Below, in pieces: positions 1 to 8,770 of a stretch of DNA of 64,000 nucleotides. Below the pieces are notes generated by a model. The model was not told the DNA's origin, did not search any database, and saw only the letters and a program-made list of their open reading frames with translations. Location: the NCBI RefSeq assembly GCF_003482105.1, contig NZ_QULM01000007.1:48327-112326 (forward strand). Direction: 5' to 3'. Position numbers and translations under genes: made by a program. Position 1 is the first letter of the stretch. Each line of letters opens with the position of its first letter. This stretch comes from Coprococcus sp. OM04-5BH. GTDB taxonomy: Bacteria; Bacillota; Clostridia; Lachnospirales; Lachnospiraceae.

Positions 1-231
1 ACCATTAAAATTGCCTCTGTTTGGTATCGCCACCTCATATTAAAGGTAGCGACCCCTCGTTTACACTCGGCGTCAAGTCGATTGTGCCATTCCAATATGC
101 GTTTTCAACGCATGGGCACAATCTCTCGGCGGCATTTCGTCAGCACCATTCTAAATGTGCCTTCGACACTTGGTGCTTCCTCTGGCAAGGGTTGCTGCAG
201 CGTAACGATGTCATAGACATCATTACATTAA
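1..231. other. Structured intergenic region at the window edge, no gene
   Basis: I see no convincing gene here: the one open frame lacks a ribosome binding site and crosses strong hairpins. The stretch is dense in inverted repeats. GATTGTGCC at about 84-92 pairs with GGCACAATC at about 115-123 and encloses the nested hairpin ATGCGTT-TTC-AACGCAT. AGCACCA near 141 pairs with TGGTGCT near 171. Bases 3-40 resemble 39471-39509, and 184-251 resemble 61508-61576, so the block appears to be built from dispersed repeats. It lies downstream of etfA and may continue to the left of the window. Confidence 0.5.
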
Positions 232-251
232 TTAAAAGAGGCATGCCATAC
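184..251 (+). repeat. Dispersed intergenic repeat, copy 1
   Basis: This segment aligns along its whole length with 61508-61576, with most positions identical and small indels. The shared core is GGGTTGCTGC, then a CGTAACGATGTC / GACATCATTAC hairpin with a 3-nt loop (202-212 / 216-226), then an AT-rich TAA-rich stretch and CCATAC. The two copies lie some 61 kb apart in unrelated intergenic regions and code for nothing visible. A small non-autonomous element or a REP-like structured repeat would both fit. Confidence 0.6.
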
Positions 252-265
252 AATGACACGCCTCT
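232..265 (-). terminator. Terminator of the butyryl-CoA operon
   Basis: On the minus strand AGAGGC (265-260) pairs with GCCTCT (242-237) through a nearly fully paired interior closing on a TGT loop, followed by TTTTAATTAA. It begins 36 nt past the etfA stop codon. Confidence 0.8.
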
Positions 266-301
266 CGTGGGCTATTTATAATACAATTTAAAATGACTAT
301 A

Positions 302-1375
302 TTACTTATTTGCAAGCTGAGCCTTGATAGCCTCTGTAAGTGCAGGAACAATCTTATTAAGATCACCAACTACACCATAATCAGCTACATCAAAGATTGG
401 AGCGTCCTCATCCTTGTTGATAGCAACAATGATGTCTGACTCTTCCATACCTGCTACGTGCTGGATAGCACCTGAAATACCGATAGCGAAGTATACGTTT
501 GGACGAACTGTCTTACCAGTCTGACCAACCTGAAGCTCCTTTGGCTTCCAGCCTGAATCTACAACTGCACGTGAGCATGATACCTGTCCGCCAAGTACCT
601 CTGCAAGATCATCAAGAAGCTTGAAGTTCTCTGCTGAACCAACTCCACGTCCACCTGAAACAAGGATCTTAGCGTCCATGATATCCTTGATATCTGAAAC
701 TGCCTTTGAAATCTCAAGAATCTCAACATACTTGTTGTTTGGTGTGAAGCCAGGATTGTAATTGATAACTTCTGCTTTCTTTCCTGCTACTCTGTCAAGC
801 TTCTGCATAACACCAGGACGAACTGTTGCCATCTGTGGTCTGTTATCAGGACATGCGATTGTAGCGATTGTATTACCACCGAATGCAGGACGTGTCATAA
901 GAAGCTGATTGTGCTTCTGTACCTGATTTGGAAGTGCAACAAGTGGGAAATCACCGATCTCAAGTAATGTACAGTCAGCTGTAAGTCCTGTTGCAACTCT
1001 GGCTGAAACTGTAGGACCAAGATCACGACCGATAGCTGTAGCACCAACTAACATGATCTCTGGCTTGTACTCGTTGATAACTGATGCAAGAGCATGTGCA
1101 TAAGGCTCTGTTCTGTAGTCCTTTAACTCTGGATCATCAACAACGATAACTTTATCAGCACCATACTCAGCAAGTTCATCAACAAGGCCTGAAACCTCTG
1201 AACCGATAAGTACTGCTGTTACGTCTGTATCTAACTTCTCTGCAAGTCTCTTTCCTTCACCGATAAGTTCGAAAGAGATACCGCTAACTTTATTATCTAC
1301 CTGCTGTGCAAAGACGAATACGCCCTTGTACTGTGCCATATCTTCTGCGTTCATTGCGCCCATTTTATTCACCAC
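302..1375 (-). CDS. etfA: Electron transfer flavoprotein alpha subunit
   Basis: Alpha subunit of the electron-transferring flavoprotein that works with EtfB and butyryl-CoA dehydrogenase. In clostridia this complex is known to couple crotonyl-CoA reduction to ferredoxin reduction (electron bifurcation). The N-terminal half has the alpha/beta ETF fold. The C-terminal FAD domain carries VSGGRGVGS (about residues 240-248) and GQTGKTVRPN followed by AIGISGAIQHVAGM, the usual FAD-binding signatures. The length is normal and there is no extra ferredoxin domain. It is the last gene of the six-gene operon, 12 nt after etfB. The start is ambiguous: two tandem GTG codons (1375, 1372) follow an AAGGA, and an ATG at 1363 follows GGTG. 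Confidence 0.95.
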   Translation of the reverse strand: MVNKMGAMNAEDMAQYKGVFVFAQQVDNKVSGISFELIGEGKRLAEKLDTDVTAVLIGSEVSGLVDELAEYGADKVIVVDDPELKDYRTEPYAHALASVINEYKPEIMLVGATAIGRDLGPTVSARVATGLTADCTLLEIGDFPLVALPNQVQKHNQLLMTRPAFGGNTIATIACPDNRPQMATVRPGVMQKLDRVAGKKAEVINYNPGFTPNNKYVEILEISKAVSDIKDIMDAKILVSGGRGVGSAENFKLLDDLAEVLGGQVSCSRAVVDSGWKPKELQVGQTGKTVRPNVYFAIGISGAIQHVAGMEESDIIVAINKDEDAPIFDVADYGVVGDLNKIVPALTEAIKAQLANK

Positions 1376-1387
1376 TTTTCCTTTTTA

Positions 1388-2173
1388 TTAGATTACATGC
1401 TTCTCGCATAATTTACCAACAATGTAGTTTACTGCATCTTCTGGAGAATCAGGTACAACCTTCTCGCCTGCACCCTTTCTTACCTTATCTGATGCCTTAG
1501 CAATCTTTGTAGGTGAGCCCTTAAGACCGATATTTGAATCATCTACATCTACAAGATCAGCTCTTCCAAATGTTGTGATCTCTGCATTAACTGCATCAAA
1601 AATTCCACCTGGAGTCATGTATCTTGGCTCATTTAACTCTGAAAGTGCTGTAATAAGACATGGCATCTTAGCCTTAAGCATATGATAACCATCATCATAC
1701 TGACGCTTAACGATAACGCTGTCTCCGTCAACCTTGATCTCCTGTGCATATGAGATAACAGGAAGTCCGAGATGCTCAGCGATCTGTGGACCAACCTGTG
1801 CTGTATCACCATCGATAGCCTGACGGCCTGTGATAATGAGGTCATACTCAAGCTTTCTTAAAGCACCGGCGATAGTTGTTGATGTTGCCCATGTATCAGC
1901 TCCACCAAGAACTCTGTCTGTTACAAGGACACCCTTGTCAGCACCCATTGCAATTGCTTCCTGAAGTACATCTGCAGCCTTTGGAAGACCCATTGTAAGA
2001 ACTGTAACCTCTGCACCGTACTCATCCTTTAATCTGAGTGCAGCCTCAAGACCAGCCTTATCGTCAGGATTCATGATTGAGAGCATTGCTCCTCTGTTTA
2101 ATGTACCGTCTGGGTTAAACTGAACGCCACCCTTTGTATCAGGTACCTGCTTTATACAAACTATAACCTTCAC
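1388..2173 (-). CDS. etfB: Electron transfer flavoprotein beta subunit
   Basis: Beta subunit of the ETF heterodimer. It begins with MKVIVCIKQVPDT, the classic EtfB N-terminus, and has the adenine-nucleotide-binding AIAMGADKGVLVTD and the ITGRQAIDGDTAQVGP stretch. In the bifurcating complexes of this pathway EtfB is expected to hold the second flavin and to accept NADH electrons (known of the family, not visible here). The start codon is GTG, fixed by AGGAGG eight bases upstream. It sits 16 nt after bcd and 12 nt before etfA, so it is co-transcribed. Length (261 aa) is normal. Confidence 0.96.
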   Translation of the reverse strand: MKVIVCIKQVPDTKGGVQFNPDGTLNRGAMLSIMNPDDKAGLEAALRLKDEYGAEVTVLTMGLPKAADVLQEAIAMGADKGVLVTDRVLGGADTWATSTTIAGALRKLEYDLIITGRQAIDGDTAQVGPQIAEHLGLPVISYAQEIKVDGDSVIVKRQYDDGYHMLKAKMPCLITALSELNEPRYMTPGGIFDAVNAEITTFGRADLVDVDDSNIGLKGSPTKIAKASDKVRKGAGEKVVPDSPEDAVNYIVGKLCEKHVI

Positions 2174-2189
2174 GTTAAGTACCTCCTAT

Positions 2190-3356
2190 TTACTTTAATA
2201 AGTTTGCAGAAATAACCATACGCTGTACTTCTGAAGTACCCTCGTAAATTTCTGTAATCTTAGCATCACGCATCATACGTTCTACATCATATTCCTTAAT
2301 GTAACCATAACCACCGTGTAACTGAACACACTTAGTAGTAACTTCCATTGCAACTTCAGCTGCACAAAGCTTAGCCATAGCTGCCTCTACTGAATATGAA
2401 GTCTTGTGGTCTGCCTGGTACTGTTCCTTCTTCTTAGCCGCCTTGTATACAAGTAACTTAGCTGCCTCAACCTTTGTTGCAAGATCAGCAAGTACGAACT
2501 GTGTATTCTGGAACTGAGCGATTGAACGACCAAACTGCTTTCTTTCCTTAACGTAAGCGATTGTTGTATCAAGAGCACCCTCAGCAATACCAAGAGCCTG
2601 AGCTGCAATACCGATACGTCCACCATCAAGTGTATGCATTGCGATACCAAAGCCCTTACCCTTCTGTCCAAGAAGAGCGTCCTTAGGAATACGGCAGTCT
2701 GTGAAGATAAGCTCATATGTTGATGAACCACAGATACCCATCTTGTTTTCCTTTGTACCGAATGTGAATCCTGGTGTTCCCTTATCTACGATAAATGCTG
2801 AAATTTCTTTCTGCTTTCTACCACGCTTCTCAACAACACCTGTAACAGCGATGATGATATATACGTCAGCTTCCTTACCATTTGTGATGAAGCACTTTGA
2901 TCCGTTAAGAACCCACTCGTCACCATCAAGTACAGCCTTTGTCTGCTGTCCCTGGGCGTCTGTACCGGCACCTGGCTCTGTAAGACCGAAAGCTCCAAGC
3001 TTCTTGCCTGATGCAAGATCTGGAAGATACTTAGCCTTCTGTGCTGGTGTACCAAATGTCTGGATTGGGTCAACACAGAGTGATGTATGTGCTGAAACAA
3101 TAACACCTGTTGTACCGCATACCTTTGAGAGTTCCTCTACACACATAACGTATGTAAGTGGATCACATCCCTGTCCGCCATCTTCCTTAGCTACCGGAAT
3201 ACCAAGGAAACCATACTTAGCCATCTTATCAACTGTCTCTCTTGGGAATCTGTGCTGTTCGTCGATTTCCTGAGCAAGTGGCTTTACTTCATTCTGGGCA
3301 AATTCTCTGAAAAGATTCTGCGCCATTTCATACTTTTTGTCTAAAGTGAAATCCAT
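2190..3356 (-). CDS. bcd: Short-chain acyl-CoA (butyryl-CoA) dehydrogenase
   Basis: Flavoprotein that reduces crotonyl-CoA to butyryl-CoA with electrons from EtfAB. It is a full-length (388 aa) acyl-CoA dehydrogenase: N-terminal helical domain, FAD/substrate motifs FGLTEPGAGTDAQG (about 133-146) and CFITNG, then the C-terminal helical domain with QLHGGYGYI and IYEGTSEVQRM, whose glutamate is the catalytic base in this family. Its place between hbd and etfB makes butyryl-CoA dehydrogenase the clear reading rather than a beta-oxidation enzyme. ATG start with AGGAGG nine bases upstream. Confidence 0.96.
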   Translation of the reverse strand: MDFTLDKKYEMAQNLFREFAQNEVKPLAQEIDEQHRFPRETVDKMAKYGFLGIPVAKEDGGQGCDPLTYVMCVEELSKVCGTTGVIVSAHTSLCVDPIQTFGTPAQKAKYLPDLASGKKLGAFGLTEPGAGTDAQGQQTKAVLDGDEWVLNGSKCFITNGKEADVYIIIAVTGVVEKRGRKQKEISAFIVDKGTPGFTFGTKENKMGICGSSTYELIFTDCRIPKDALLGQKGKGFGIAMHTLDGGRIGIAAQALGIAEGALDTTIAYVKERKQFGRSIAQFQNTQFVLADLATKVEAAKLLVYKAAKKKEQYQADHKTSYSVEAAMAKLCAAEVAMEVTTKCVQLHGGYGYIKEYDVERMMRDAKITEIYEGTSEVQRMVISANLLK

Positions 3357-3391
3357 TGTTTATTATCCTCCTAAAACAATTTGCGTCTTAA

Positions 3392-4264
3392 TTACTGAGC
3401 ATCTACAGGGGTCTTTGTACGGTCTGCATTGTATACATAAAATCCCTTACCGCTCTTGACACCGAGATTACCGCCACGAACCATCTTACGAAGAAGTGGA
3501 CATGCACGATACTTGCTGTCGCCTGTCTCATTGTAGAGAACATCCATAATTGCAAGGCAGATATCAAGACCAACAAAATCACCTAACTCAAGTGGTCCCA
3601 TTGGATGATTTGCACCAAGCTTCATAGCAGCATCGATACCGGCGATATCTGAAACACCTTCCATCTTGATGAAAGCAGCTTCGTTGATCATTGGGATAAG
3701 GATACGATTTACAACGAAACCAGCAGCCTCATTTACCTGTACCGGAGTCTTACCGATCTCTTCTGCGATCTTAACGATTGTATCAACTGTCTCCTGTGGA
3801 GTATTAACACCTGCAATAACCTCAACAAGCTTCATACGATCTGCCGGGTTAAAGAAATGCATACCGATCATTGGACGTGTAAGGCCATTTCCAATCTCTG
3901 TGATTGAAAGGCTTGATGTGTTTGAAGCAAAGATACACTCTGGCTTGCAGATCTTGTCAAGCTCTGAGAATGTTGTCTTCTTAACTTCCATGTTCTCGAA
4001 AGCAGCCTCAACGATAAGGTCACAATCTGCACAAAGGTCTTCTTTGAGACCAGGAGTAATGCTGTTAAGGATTGCATCAACCTTCTCCTGTGTCATCTTT
4101 CCTTTTTCAACAAGTCTTGCATAGCCCTTGGCGATCTTATCCTTACCGCCTTCTGCCCACTCCTGCTTGATATCGCAGAGTGCAACTTCATATCCGTCAA
4201 CCATAGCAAATGCCTTAGCAATGCCCTGTCCCATGGTGCCTGCGCCAATTACGCCAACCTTCAT
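3392..4264 (-). CDS. hbd: 3-hydroxybutyryl-CoA dehydrogenase
   Basis: NAD(P)-dependent enzyme that reduces acetoacetyl-CoA to 3-hydroxybutyryl-CoA, the second step of butyryl-CoA formation. It begins with the Rossmann motif VGVIGAGTMGQGIAKAF. MIGMHFFNPADRMKLVEVI carries the catalytic histidine, and the C-terminal dimerisation domain has NHPMGPLELGDFVGLD. The frame is open further upstream to 4315, but the ATG at 4264 has AGGAGG eight bases before it and gives the canonical MKVGVIGAG start. It is separated from crt by a 167-nt spacer holding a large hairpin and lies 35 nt before bcd. Confidence 0.95.
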   Translation of the reverse strand: MKVGVIGAGTMGQGIAKAFAMVDGYEVALCDIKQEWAEGGKDKIAKGYARLVEKGKMTQEKVDAILNSITPGLKEDLCADCDLIVEAAFENMEVKKTTFSELDKICKPECIFASNTSSLSITEIGNGLTRPMIGMHFFNPADRMKLVEVIAGVNTPQETVDTIVKIAEEIGKTPVQVNEAAGFVVNRILIPMINEAAFIKMEGVSDIAGIDAAMKLGANHPMGPLELGDFVGLDICLAIMDVLYNETGDSKYRACPLLRKMVRGGNLGVKSGKGFYVYNADRTKTPVDAQ

Positions 4265-4345
4265 TTTACAATTCCTCCTAAATGATTTTTTTGAAAATGT
4301 ACCGTAAAAATTCATATACGTTTCGTTTATACAGCCATTTTCTTT

Positions 4346-4397
4346 TATATCACACTTTTAGGATGGTTTGTTGGGACCATCCTGAAAGTGATAATAT
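4346..4397 (-). other. Intercistronic hairpin between crt and hbd
   Basis: AGGATGGT (4360-4367) pairs with ACCATCCT (4376-4383), and the stem extends outward through CACTTT/AAAGTG into ATAT-rich flanks. The minus-strand transcript would fold between crt and hbd. No clean U-run follows, so an mRNA processing or stabilising element, or a leaky terminator, fits better than a full terminator. Confidence 0.55.
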
Positions 4398-4431
4398 CTT
4401 AATGATAAAATATACAGTTTAACTGCACATC

Positions 4432-5259
4432 TTATTTGTTCTGGAATGGAACAACCTTAACTTTCTTATCCTTAGGTGCAAGGAAGTTGCCCATGCCTGC
4501 CTTCTGATCCTCTGTCTCGAAACAGTCGCCAAAAAGCTTCTCCTCAATAACGATAGCTTCATCAATATTAACCTGAAGACCATCATTTATTGCCTTCTTG
4601 CAGTTACGAACTGCGATAGGTGCGTTCGCAGCAATACCAGCAGCCATCTTCTTTGCTCCTGCAAGAAGATTCTCCTGTGCTGTTGCTGTAACATTACCCT
4701 CTTCATCTACTGTTGCCTTGAATACGTCATTTACAAGACCTATTCTGTAAGCATCTGCAGCCTTGATGTTTCTTGCTGTATAGATAAGCTGCTTAGCCAT
4801 ACCAGCGCCCACAAGTCTTGCAAGTCTCTGTGTTCCGCCAAATCCAGGTGTGATACCGAGACCAACCTCAGGTTGACCGAATACTGCATTGTCAGAGCAA
4901 AGTCTGATATCACAGCTCATTGATATCTCGCATCCACCACCGAGAGCAAATCCATTAACAGCTGCAATAACAGGGATTGGGAATGTCTCGATCATTCTGA
5001 ACACGTCATTACCCTTCTTACCAAAGGCTTCACCTTCTGCCTTTGTAAGAGTTGACATCTCTCCTATATCTGCGCCTGCAACAAATGACTTGTCGCCTGC
5101 ACCTGTAAGAATAAGACATCTTGTTGCCTCTAAATCTACAGCCTTAAATGTAGCTTCGAGTTCTTCAAGAACTGCACTGTTAAGTGCATTTAATGCCTTT
5201 GGACGATTAATTGTTACGATTCCAACGTAACCTTCCTGCTCGTATGTAACGAATTCCAT
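4432..5259 (-). CDS. crt: 3-hydroxybutyryl-CoA dehydratase (crotonase)
   Basis: Enoyl-CoA hydratase/isomerase family enzyme that dehydrates 3-hydroxybutyryl-CoA to crotonyl-CoA. AGADIGEM (about residues 62-69) and NGFALGGGCEISMSCD supply the oxyanion hole and the first catalytic glutamate region. GQPEVGLGITPGFGGTQRL supplies the second catalytic glutamate, so both acids of true hydratases are present. At 275 aa it is slightly longer than most crotonases (about 260), the extra length lying near TVDEEGNVTATAQ. ATG start with AAAGGAGAT upstream. Second gene of the operon, 38 nt after thl. Confidence 0.94.
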   Translation of the reverse strand: MEFVTYEQEGYVGIVTINRPKALNALNSAVLEELEATFKAVDLEATRCLILTGAGDKSFVAGADIGEMSTLTKAEGEAFGKKGNDVFRMIETFPIPVIAAVNGFALGGGCEISMSCDIRLCSDNAVFGQPEVGLGITPGFGGTQRLARLVGAGMAKQLIYTARNIKAADAYRIGLVNDVFKATVDEEGNVTATAQENLLAGAKKMAAGIAANAPIAVRNCKKAINDGLQVNIDEAIVIEEKLFGDCFETEDQKAGMGNFLAPKDKKVKVVPFQNK

Positions 5260-5297
5260 TAGGTATCTCCTTTATATAACTGATTTATTGTATATAA

Positions 5298-6482
5298 TTA
5301 GTCCTCAATCTTAACGACTGTTGAGCAACCCATTCCACCACCGATACAAAGTGTAGCAAGACCTGTCTTAGCACCTCTTGCCTGCATCTCATGGAGAAGT
5401 GTAACAAGGATACGGCATCCTGAAGCTCCAACCGGATGTCCGAGTGCGATAGCACCACCGTTTGGATTAAGCTGCTTCTCAACGTCGATTCCAAGATCCT
5501 TACCAACTGCTACTGACTGAGCTGCAAATGCCTCATTTGCCTCGATGATATCGAAGTCTTCAATCTTAAGACCTGTCTTAGCCATAACCTTCTTTGTTGA
5601 TGCAACAGGTCCGATACCCATGATTGAAGGATCAACACCACCAAGTGCACCGGCTACCCATGTAGCCATTGGCTTAACACCAAGTTCCTTAGCCTTCTCT
5701 TCGCTCATTACAACGATAGCTGCAGCACCATCATTGATACCTGAAGCGTTACCTGCTGTAACAAATCCGTTAGGATTGATAGTTCTGAGTCTTGCAAGTG
5801 TCTCTGGAGTTGTTCCAGGTCTTGGGCCCTCATCCTTAGCGAATACAACTGTTTCTTTCTTCTTCTTGATCTCTACAGGAACGATCTCAGCGTCAAATGC
5901 ACCAGATTCCTGAGCTGCAACTGCCTTAGCCTGGCTGTTAGCTGCAAATACATCAAGCTCTTCACGAGTAAGTCCCCACTGCTCACAGATATTGTCAGCT
6001 GTCTTGATCATGTGGTAATCATTGAATGCATCCCAGAGAGCATCATGTACCATTGTATCTACTAACTTGCCATCATTCATTCTGTAACCGTAACGACCCT
6101 GCATTACTGCATATGGAGCCATTGACATGTTTTCCATACCACCTGCAACAACGATATCAGCATCGCCTGCTTCAATCATCTGTGCAGCCATGTTTACACA
6201 GTTAAGACCTGAACCACATACAACGTTTACTGTAACTGCTGTTGTCTCAACCGGAAGACCAGCCTTGATTGAAGCCTGACGGGCAACGTTCTGTCCGAGA
6301 CCAGCCTGGATTACACAGCCCATGTATACATGGTCTACCTTGTCAGCTGGAACTCCAGCTCTCTTTAAAGCTTCCTTGATTACGATTGATCCTAATACTG
6401 GTGCTGGAGTTGTTGAGAGTGCACCACCCATTGTTCCGATAGCTGTACGGCATGCGCCAGCTAAAACGATTTTCTTTGACAT
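5298..6482 (-). CDS. thl: Acetyl-CoA acetyltransferase (thiolase)
   Basis: Biosynthetic thiolase that condenses two acetyl-CoA into acetoacetyl-CoA, the entry step of butyrate synthesis. All active-site blocks are present: nucleophilic cysteine in NVVCGSGLNCVNMA (about residue 88), NEAFAAQ, GGAIALGHPVGASG with the catalytic histidine, and CIGGGMG with the second cysteine near the C-terminus. Normal length (394 aa). First gene of the operon, with a clear promoter at 6589-6617 and GGAGGA before the ATG. The terminal butyrate gene (butyryl-CoA:acetate CoA-transferase or butyrate kinase) is not in the window. Confidence 0.96.
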   Translation of the reverse strand: MSKKIVLAGACRTAIGTMGGALSTTPAPVLGSIVIKEALKRAGVPADKVDHVYMGCVIQAGLGQNVARQASIKAGLPVETTAVTVNVVCGSGLNCVNMAAQMIEAGDADIVVAGGMENMSMAPYAVMQGRYGYRMNDGKLVDTMVHDALWDAFNDYHMIKTADNICEQWGLTREELDVFAANSQAKAVAAQESGAFDAEIVPVEIKKKKETVVFAKDEGPRPGTTPETLARLRTINPNGFVTAGNASGINDGAAAIVVMSEEKAKELGVKPMATWVAGALGGVDPSIMGIGPVASTKKVMAKTGLKIEDFDIIEANEAFAAQSVAVGKDLGIDVEKQLNPNGGAIALGHPVGASGCRILVTLLHEMQARGAKTGLATLCIGGGMGCSTVVKIED

Positions 6483-6588
6483 ATCCTTTTATCCTCCATG
6501 AAATATTTTAAATGTGTTCAGTGAAATATTCTGAAAAAAGCATTAAAATTCCTTACAAATATTCCATTAAACTACATAGACTGCACTC

Positions 6589-6617
6589 ATTCTATCACAA
6601 AAGAAAAAAGGGTGCAA
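6589..6617 (-). promoter_or_regulatory. Promoter of the thl-crt-hbd-bcd-etfBA operon
   Basis: On the minus strand TTGCAC (6617-6612), a 17-nt spacer and TAGAAT (6594-6589) form a good housekeeping-type promoter. It is about 100 nt upstream of the thl start codon, leaving a leader of roughly that length. The -35 box lies inside the right arm of the preceding gene's terminator hairpin. Confidence 0.75.
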
Positions 6618-6630
6618 TATAAATTGCCCC
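6600..6630 (-). terminator. Terminator of the YgiQ-type gene, overlapping the thl promoter
   Basis: Minus strand: GGGGCAAT (6630-6623), loop TTAT, then ATTGC-A-CCC (one bulged A) followed by TTTTTTCTTTT. It lies 44 nt past the stop codon at 6674. Confidence 0.75.
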
Positions 6631-6673
6631 TTTAGTCTGTTCTAAAAATAATACAAGTCATGATAAAAACGAC

Positions 6674-8764
6674 TTATTTTCTGCCTTTACCGGTGTTTCT
6701 TTGCTGCCCTCGGGTTTTATTTTTTGTTCCCGGATTATTTTTATCAGCACGTTTCCCTCTATCCGTCTTGTTACTATTTTTACCGGTGCCTCTCTTGTCA
6801 TCCGGTCTGTTTTTATTTCTACCGATACCTTTTCTACCATCCGGAGCGCCGTTCTTATTATTGGTTTTACTGCCGCTTTTACTTTTATGTTTATTGTCAA
6901 TTCTTCCATTATCATTTACGGCATTGTCATCCCTGCCGGCATAGGATTTTTTGTCCGTATCCGACGCTGGCTTCCTCGGCCTTATGAGGCACTTCTCACT
7001 AAATCCGATCAGATCTTCACGGTGCCCCTTTATAAGAGCTTCCTTTACAAGATCATAGTTTTCCGGCTTCCTGTACTGGATAAGTGCTCTCTGCATGGCC
7101 TTTTCATGAGGATTTCTTGGCACATAAACCTTCTCCATATTTCTTGGATCCACGCCTGTATAATACATACATGTAGATATAGTTGAAGGCGTAGGATAAA
7201 AATCCTGAACCTGTTCCGGCATGTAACCTATATCTCTTATATACTCCGCCAAAGCAATAGCGTCTTTCATGGTGGAACCCGGATGTGATGACATAAGATA
7301 AGGCACAAGATACTGTTCCTTGCCCGTCAGATTATTCACCTTACGGTATTTATTTATAAATGCTTCATATACAGAATTCTCCGGCTTACCCATAAGCTTA
7401 AGCACATTATCGCTTATATGTTCCGGAGCCACTCTAAGCTGGCCGCTTATATAATATCTGCACAACTCCTTTAAAAACCTGTCATCCTTGTCTGCCATAA
7501 CATAGTCAAACCTTATACCGGAACGTACAAATACCTTTTTCACTCCCTCTATGTTTCTTAGCTTGGCAAGAAGATCCAGATAATCCTTGTGATCCACCAC
7601 AAGATTTTTACACGGTTTAGGGAAAAGACATTGTTTCTCCGGACAGGCTCCGTATTTCTCCTGTTTCTTACATGCCATGTGTCTGAAATTCGCCGTAGGG
7701 CCTCCCACATCATGTATATATCCCTTAAAATCCGGATTTTTTGTCATATTTACAGCTTCTTTTATAATGGACTCGTGACTTCTTGTCTGCACTATCCTTC
7801 CCTGATGGAAGGTCAGGGCACAGAAGCTGCAGCCTCCAAAGCACCCTCTGTTGCTGGTAAGGCTGAACTTAACCTCGGAAATGGCAGGTATACCACCACT
7901 CTCCCTGTACATAGGATGATAGTCATTCATGTAAGGAAGATCGTATACATCATCCATTTCCATCTCAGTCAAAGGCATGGCAGGTGGGTTCTGCACCACA
8001 TACCCCCTGTTGCCGTACCCCTCAACCAGAGTTTTTGCCACAAACGGGTCCGTATTTTTATACTGGATCCCGAAGCTTTCCGCGTACTTCATCCTGTCGG
8101 CCTGAAGCTCATTATACGACGGCAGAAGCTTATAGTCATATACGTCATCTAAATGCCTTGTCTTATAAACTGTTCCCCGGACAAATGATATATCCTTGAC
8201 ATCAATGCCGCTGTCAAGAGCGTCTGCGATCTCAACAATGCTTTTCTCGCCCATGCCATAGGATATGATATCCGCCTGGGAATCTATAAGGATAGAATGT
8301 TTAAGCTTGTCAGACCAATAATCATAGTGGGCAAGCCTTCTGAGGCTGGCCTCTATACCGCCTATGATTATAGGAGTGTTCTTGTAAGTTCTCCTGATCA
8401 GATTACAATATACCACCGTGGCATAATCCGGACGCAATCCCATAACTCCTCCGGGAGAATATGCGTCCCTGCTCCTGTGTTTTTTATTTACAGTGTAGTG
8501 ATTGACCATGGAGTCCATATTTCCTCCACAGACCAGAAATCCAAGTCTCGGTTCGCCAAACACATCTATACTGTCATCCCTCTTCCAGTCAGGCTGAGGT
8601 ATCATGCAGACCTTATATCCATGAGCCTCCAGGACTCTGCTTATGATGGCAGAACCAAATGAAGGATGGTCAACATACGCATCCCCCGTGACATACACGA
8701 AGTCCGGCTGTTCCCATCCCCTCTTATTCATGTCTTCTCTATTTACAGGTAAAAAATCTTTCAT
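6674..8764 (-). CDS. YgiQ family radical SAM protein
   Basis: Large radical SAM enzyme of the YgiQ family (UPF0313), whose substrate is not established. It has the long N-terminal YgiQ domain ([16 protein letters not shown] near residue 140), then the SAM cluster motif CFGGCSFC (about 309-316) that binds the [4Fe-4S] cluster, a TIM-barrel-type core with [10 protein letters not shown] and RVAPEHIS, and a C-terminal tail of about 95 residues that is very rich in Lys, Asn, Gly and Arg. Such a basic low-complexity tail is common in the family and might bind nucleic acid (inference). It starts 6 nt after the mreB stop codon, so the two are probably co-transcribed. Confidence 0.9.
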   Translation of the reverse strand: MKDFLPVNREDMNKRGWEQPDFVYVTGDAYVDHPSFGSAIISRVLEAHGYKVCMIPQPDWKRDDSIDVFGEPRLGFLVCGGNMDSMVNHYTVNKKHRSRDAYSPGGVMGLRPDYATVVYCNLIRRTYKNTPIIIGGIEASLRRLAHYDYWSDKLKHSILIDSQADIISYGMGEKSIVEIADALDSGIDVKDISFVRGTVYKTRHLDDVYDYKLLPSYNELQADRMKYAESFGIQYKNTDPFVAKTLVEGYGNRGYVVQNPPAMPLTEMEMDDVYDLPYMNDYHPMYRESGGIPAISEVKFSLTSNRGCFGGCSFCALTFHQGRIVQTRSHESIIKEAVNMTKNPDFKGYIHDVGGPTANFRHMACKKQEKYGACPEKQCLFPKPCKNLVVDHKDYLDLLAKLRNIEGVKKVFVRSGIRFDYVMADKDDRFLKELCRYYISGQLRVAPEHISDNVLKLMGKPENSVYEAFINKYRKVNNLTGKEQYLVPYLMSSHPGSTMKDAIALAEYIRDIGYMPEQVQDFYPTPSTISTCMYYTGVDPRNMEKVYVPRNPHEKAMQRALIQYRKPENYDLVKEALIKGHREDLIGFSEKCLIRPRKPASDTDKKSYAGRDDNAVNDNGRIDNKHKSKSGSKTNNKNGAPDGRKGIGRNKNRPDDKRGTGKNSNKTDRGKRADKNNPGTKNKTRGQQRNTGKGRK

Positions 8765-8770
8765 AGTAAA

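Noticed and set aside
21..281. An 86-codon open frame at the left edge
   Set aside because: No ribosome binding site, no protein-like pattern, and it runs across strong hairpins and a dispersed repeat.
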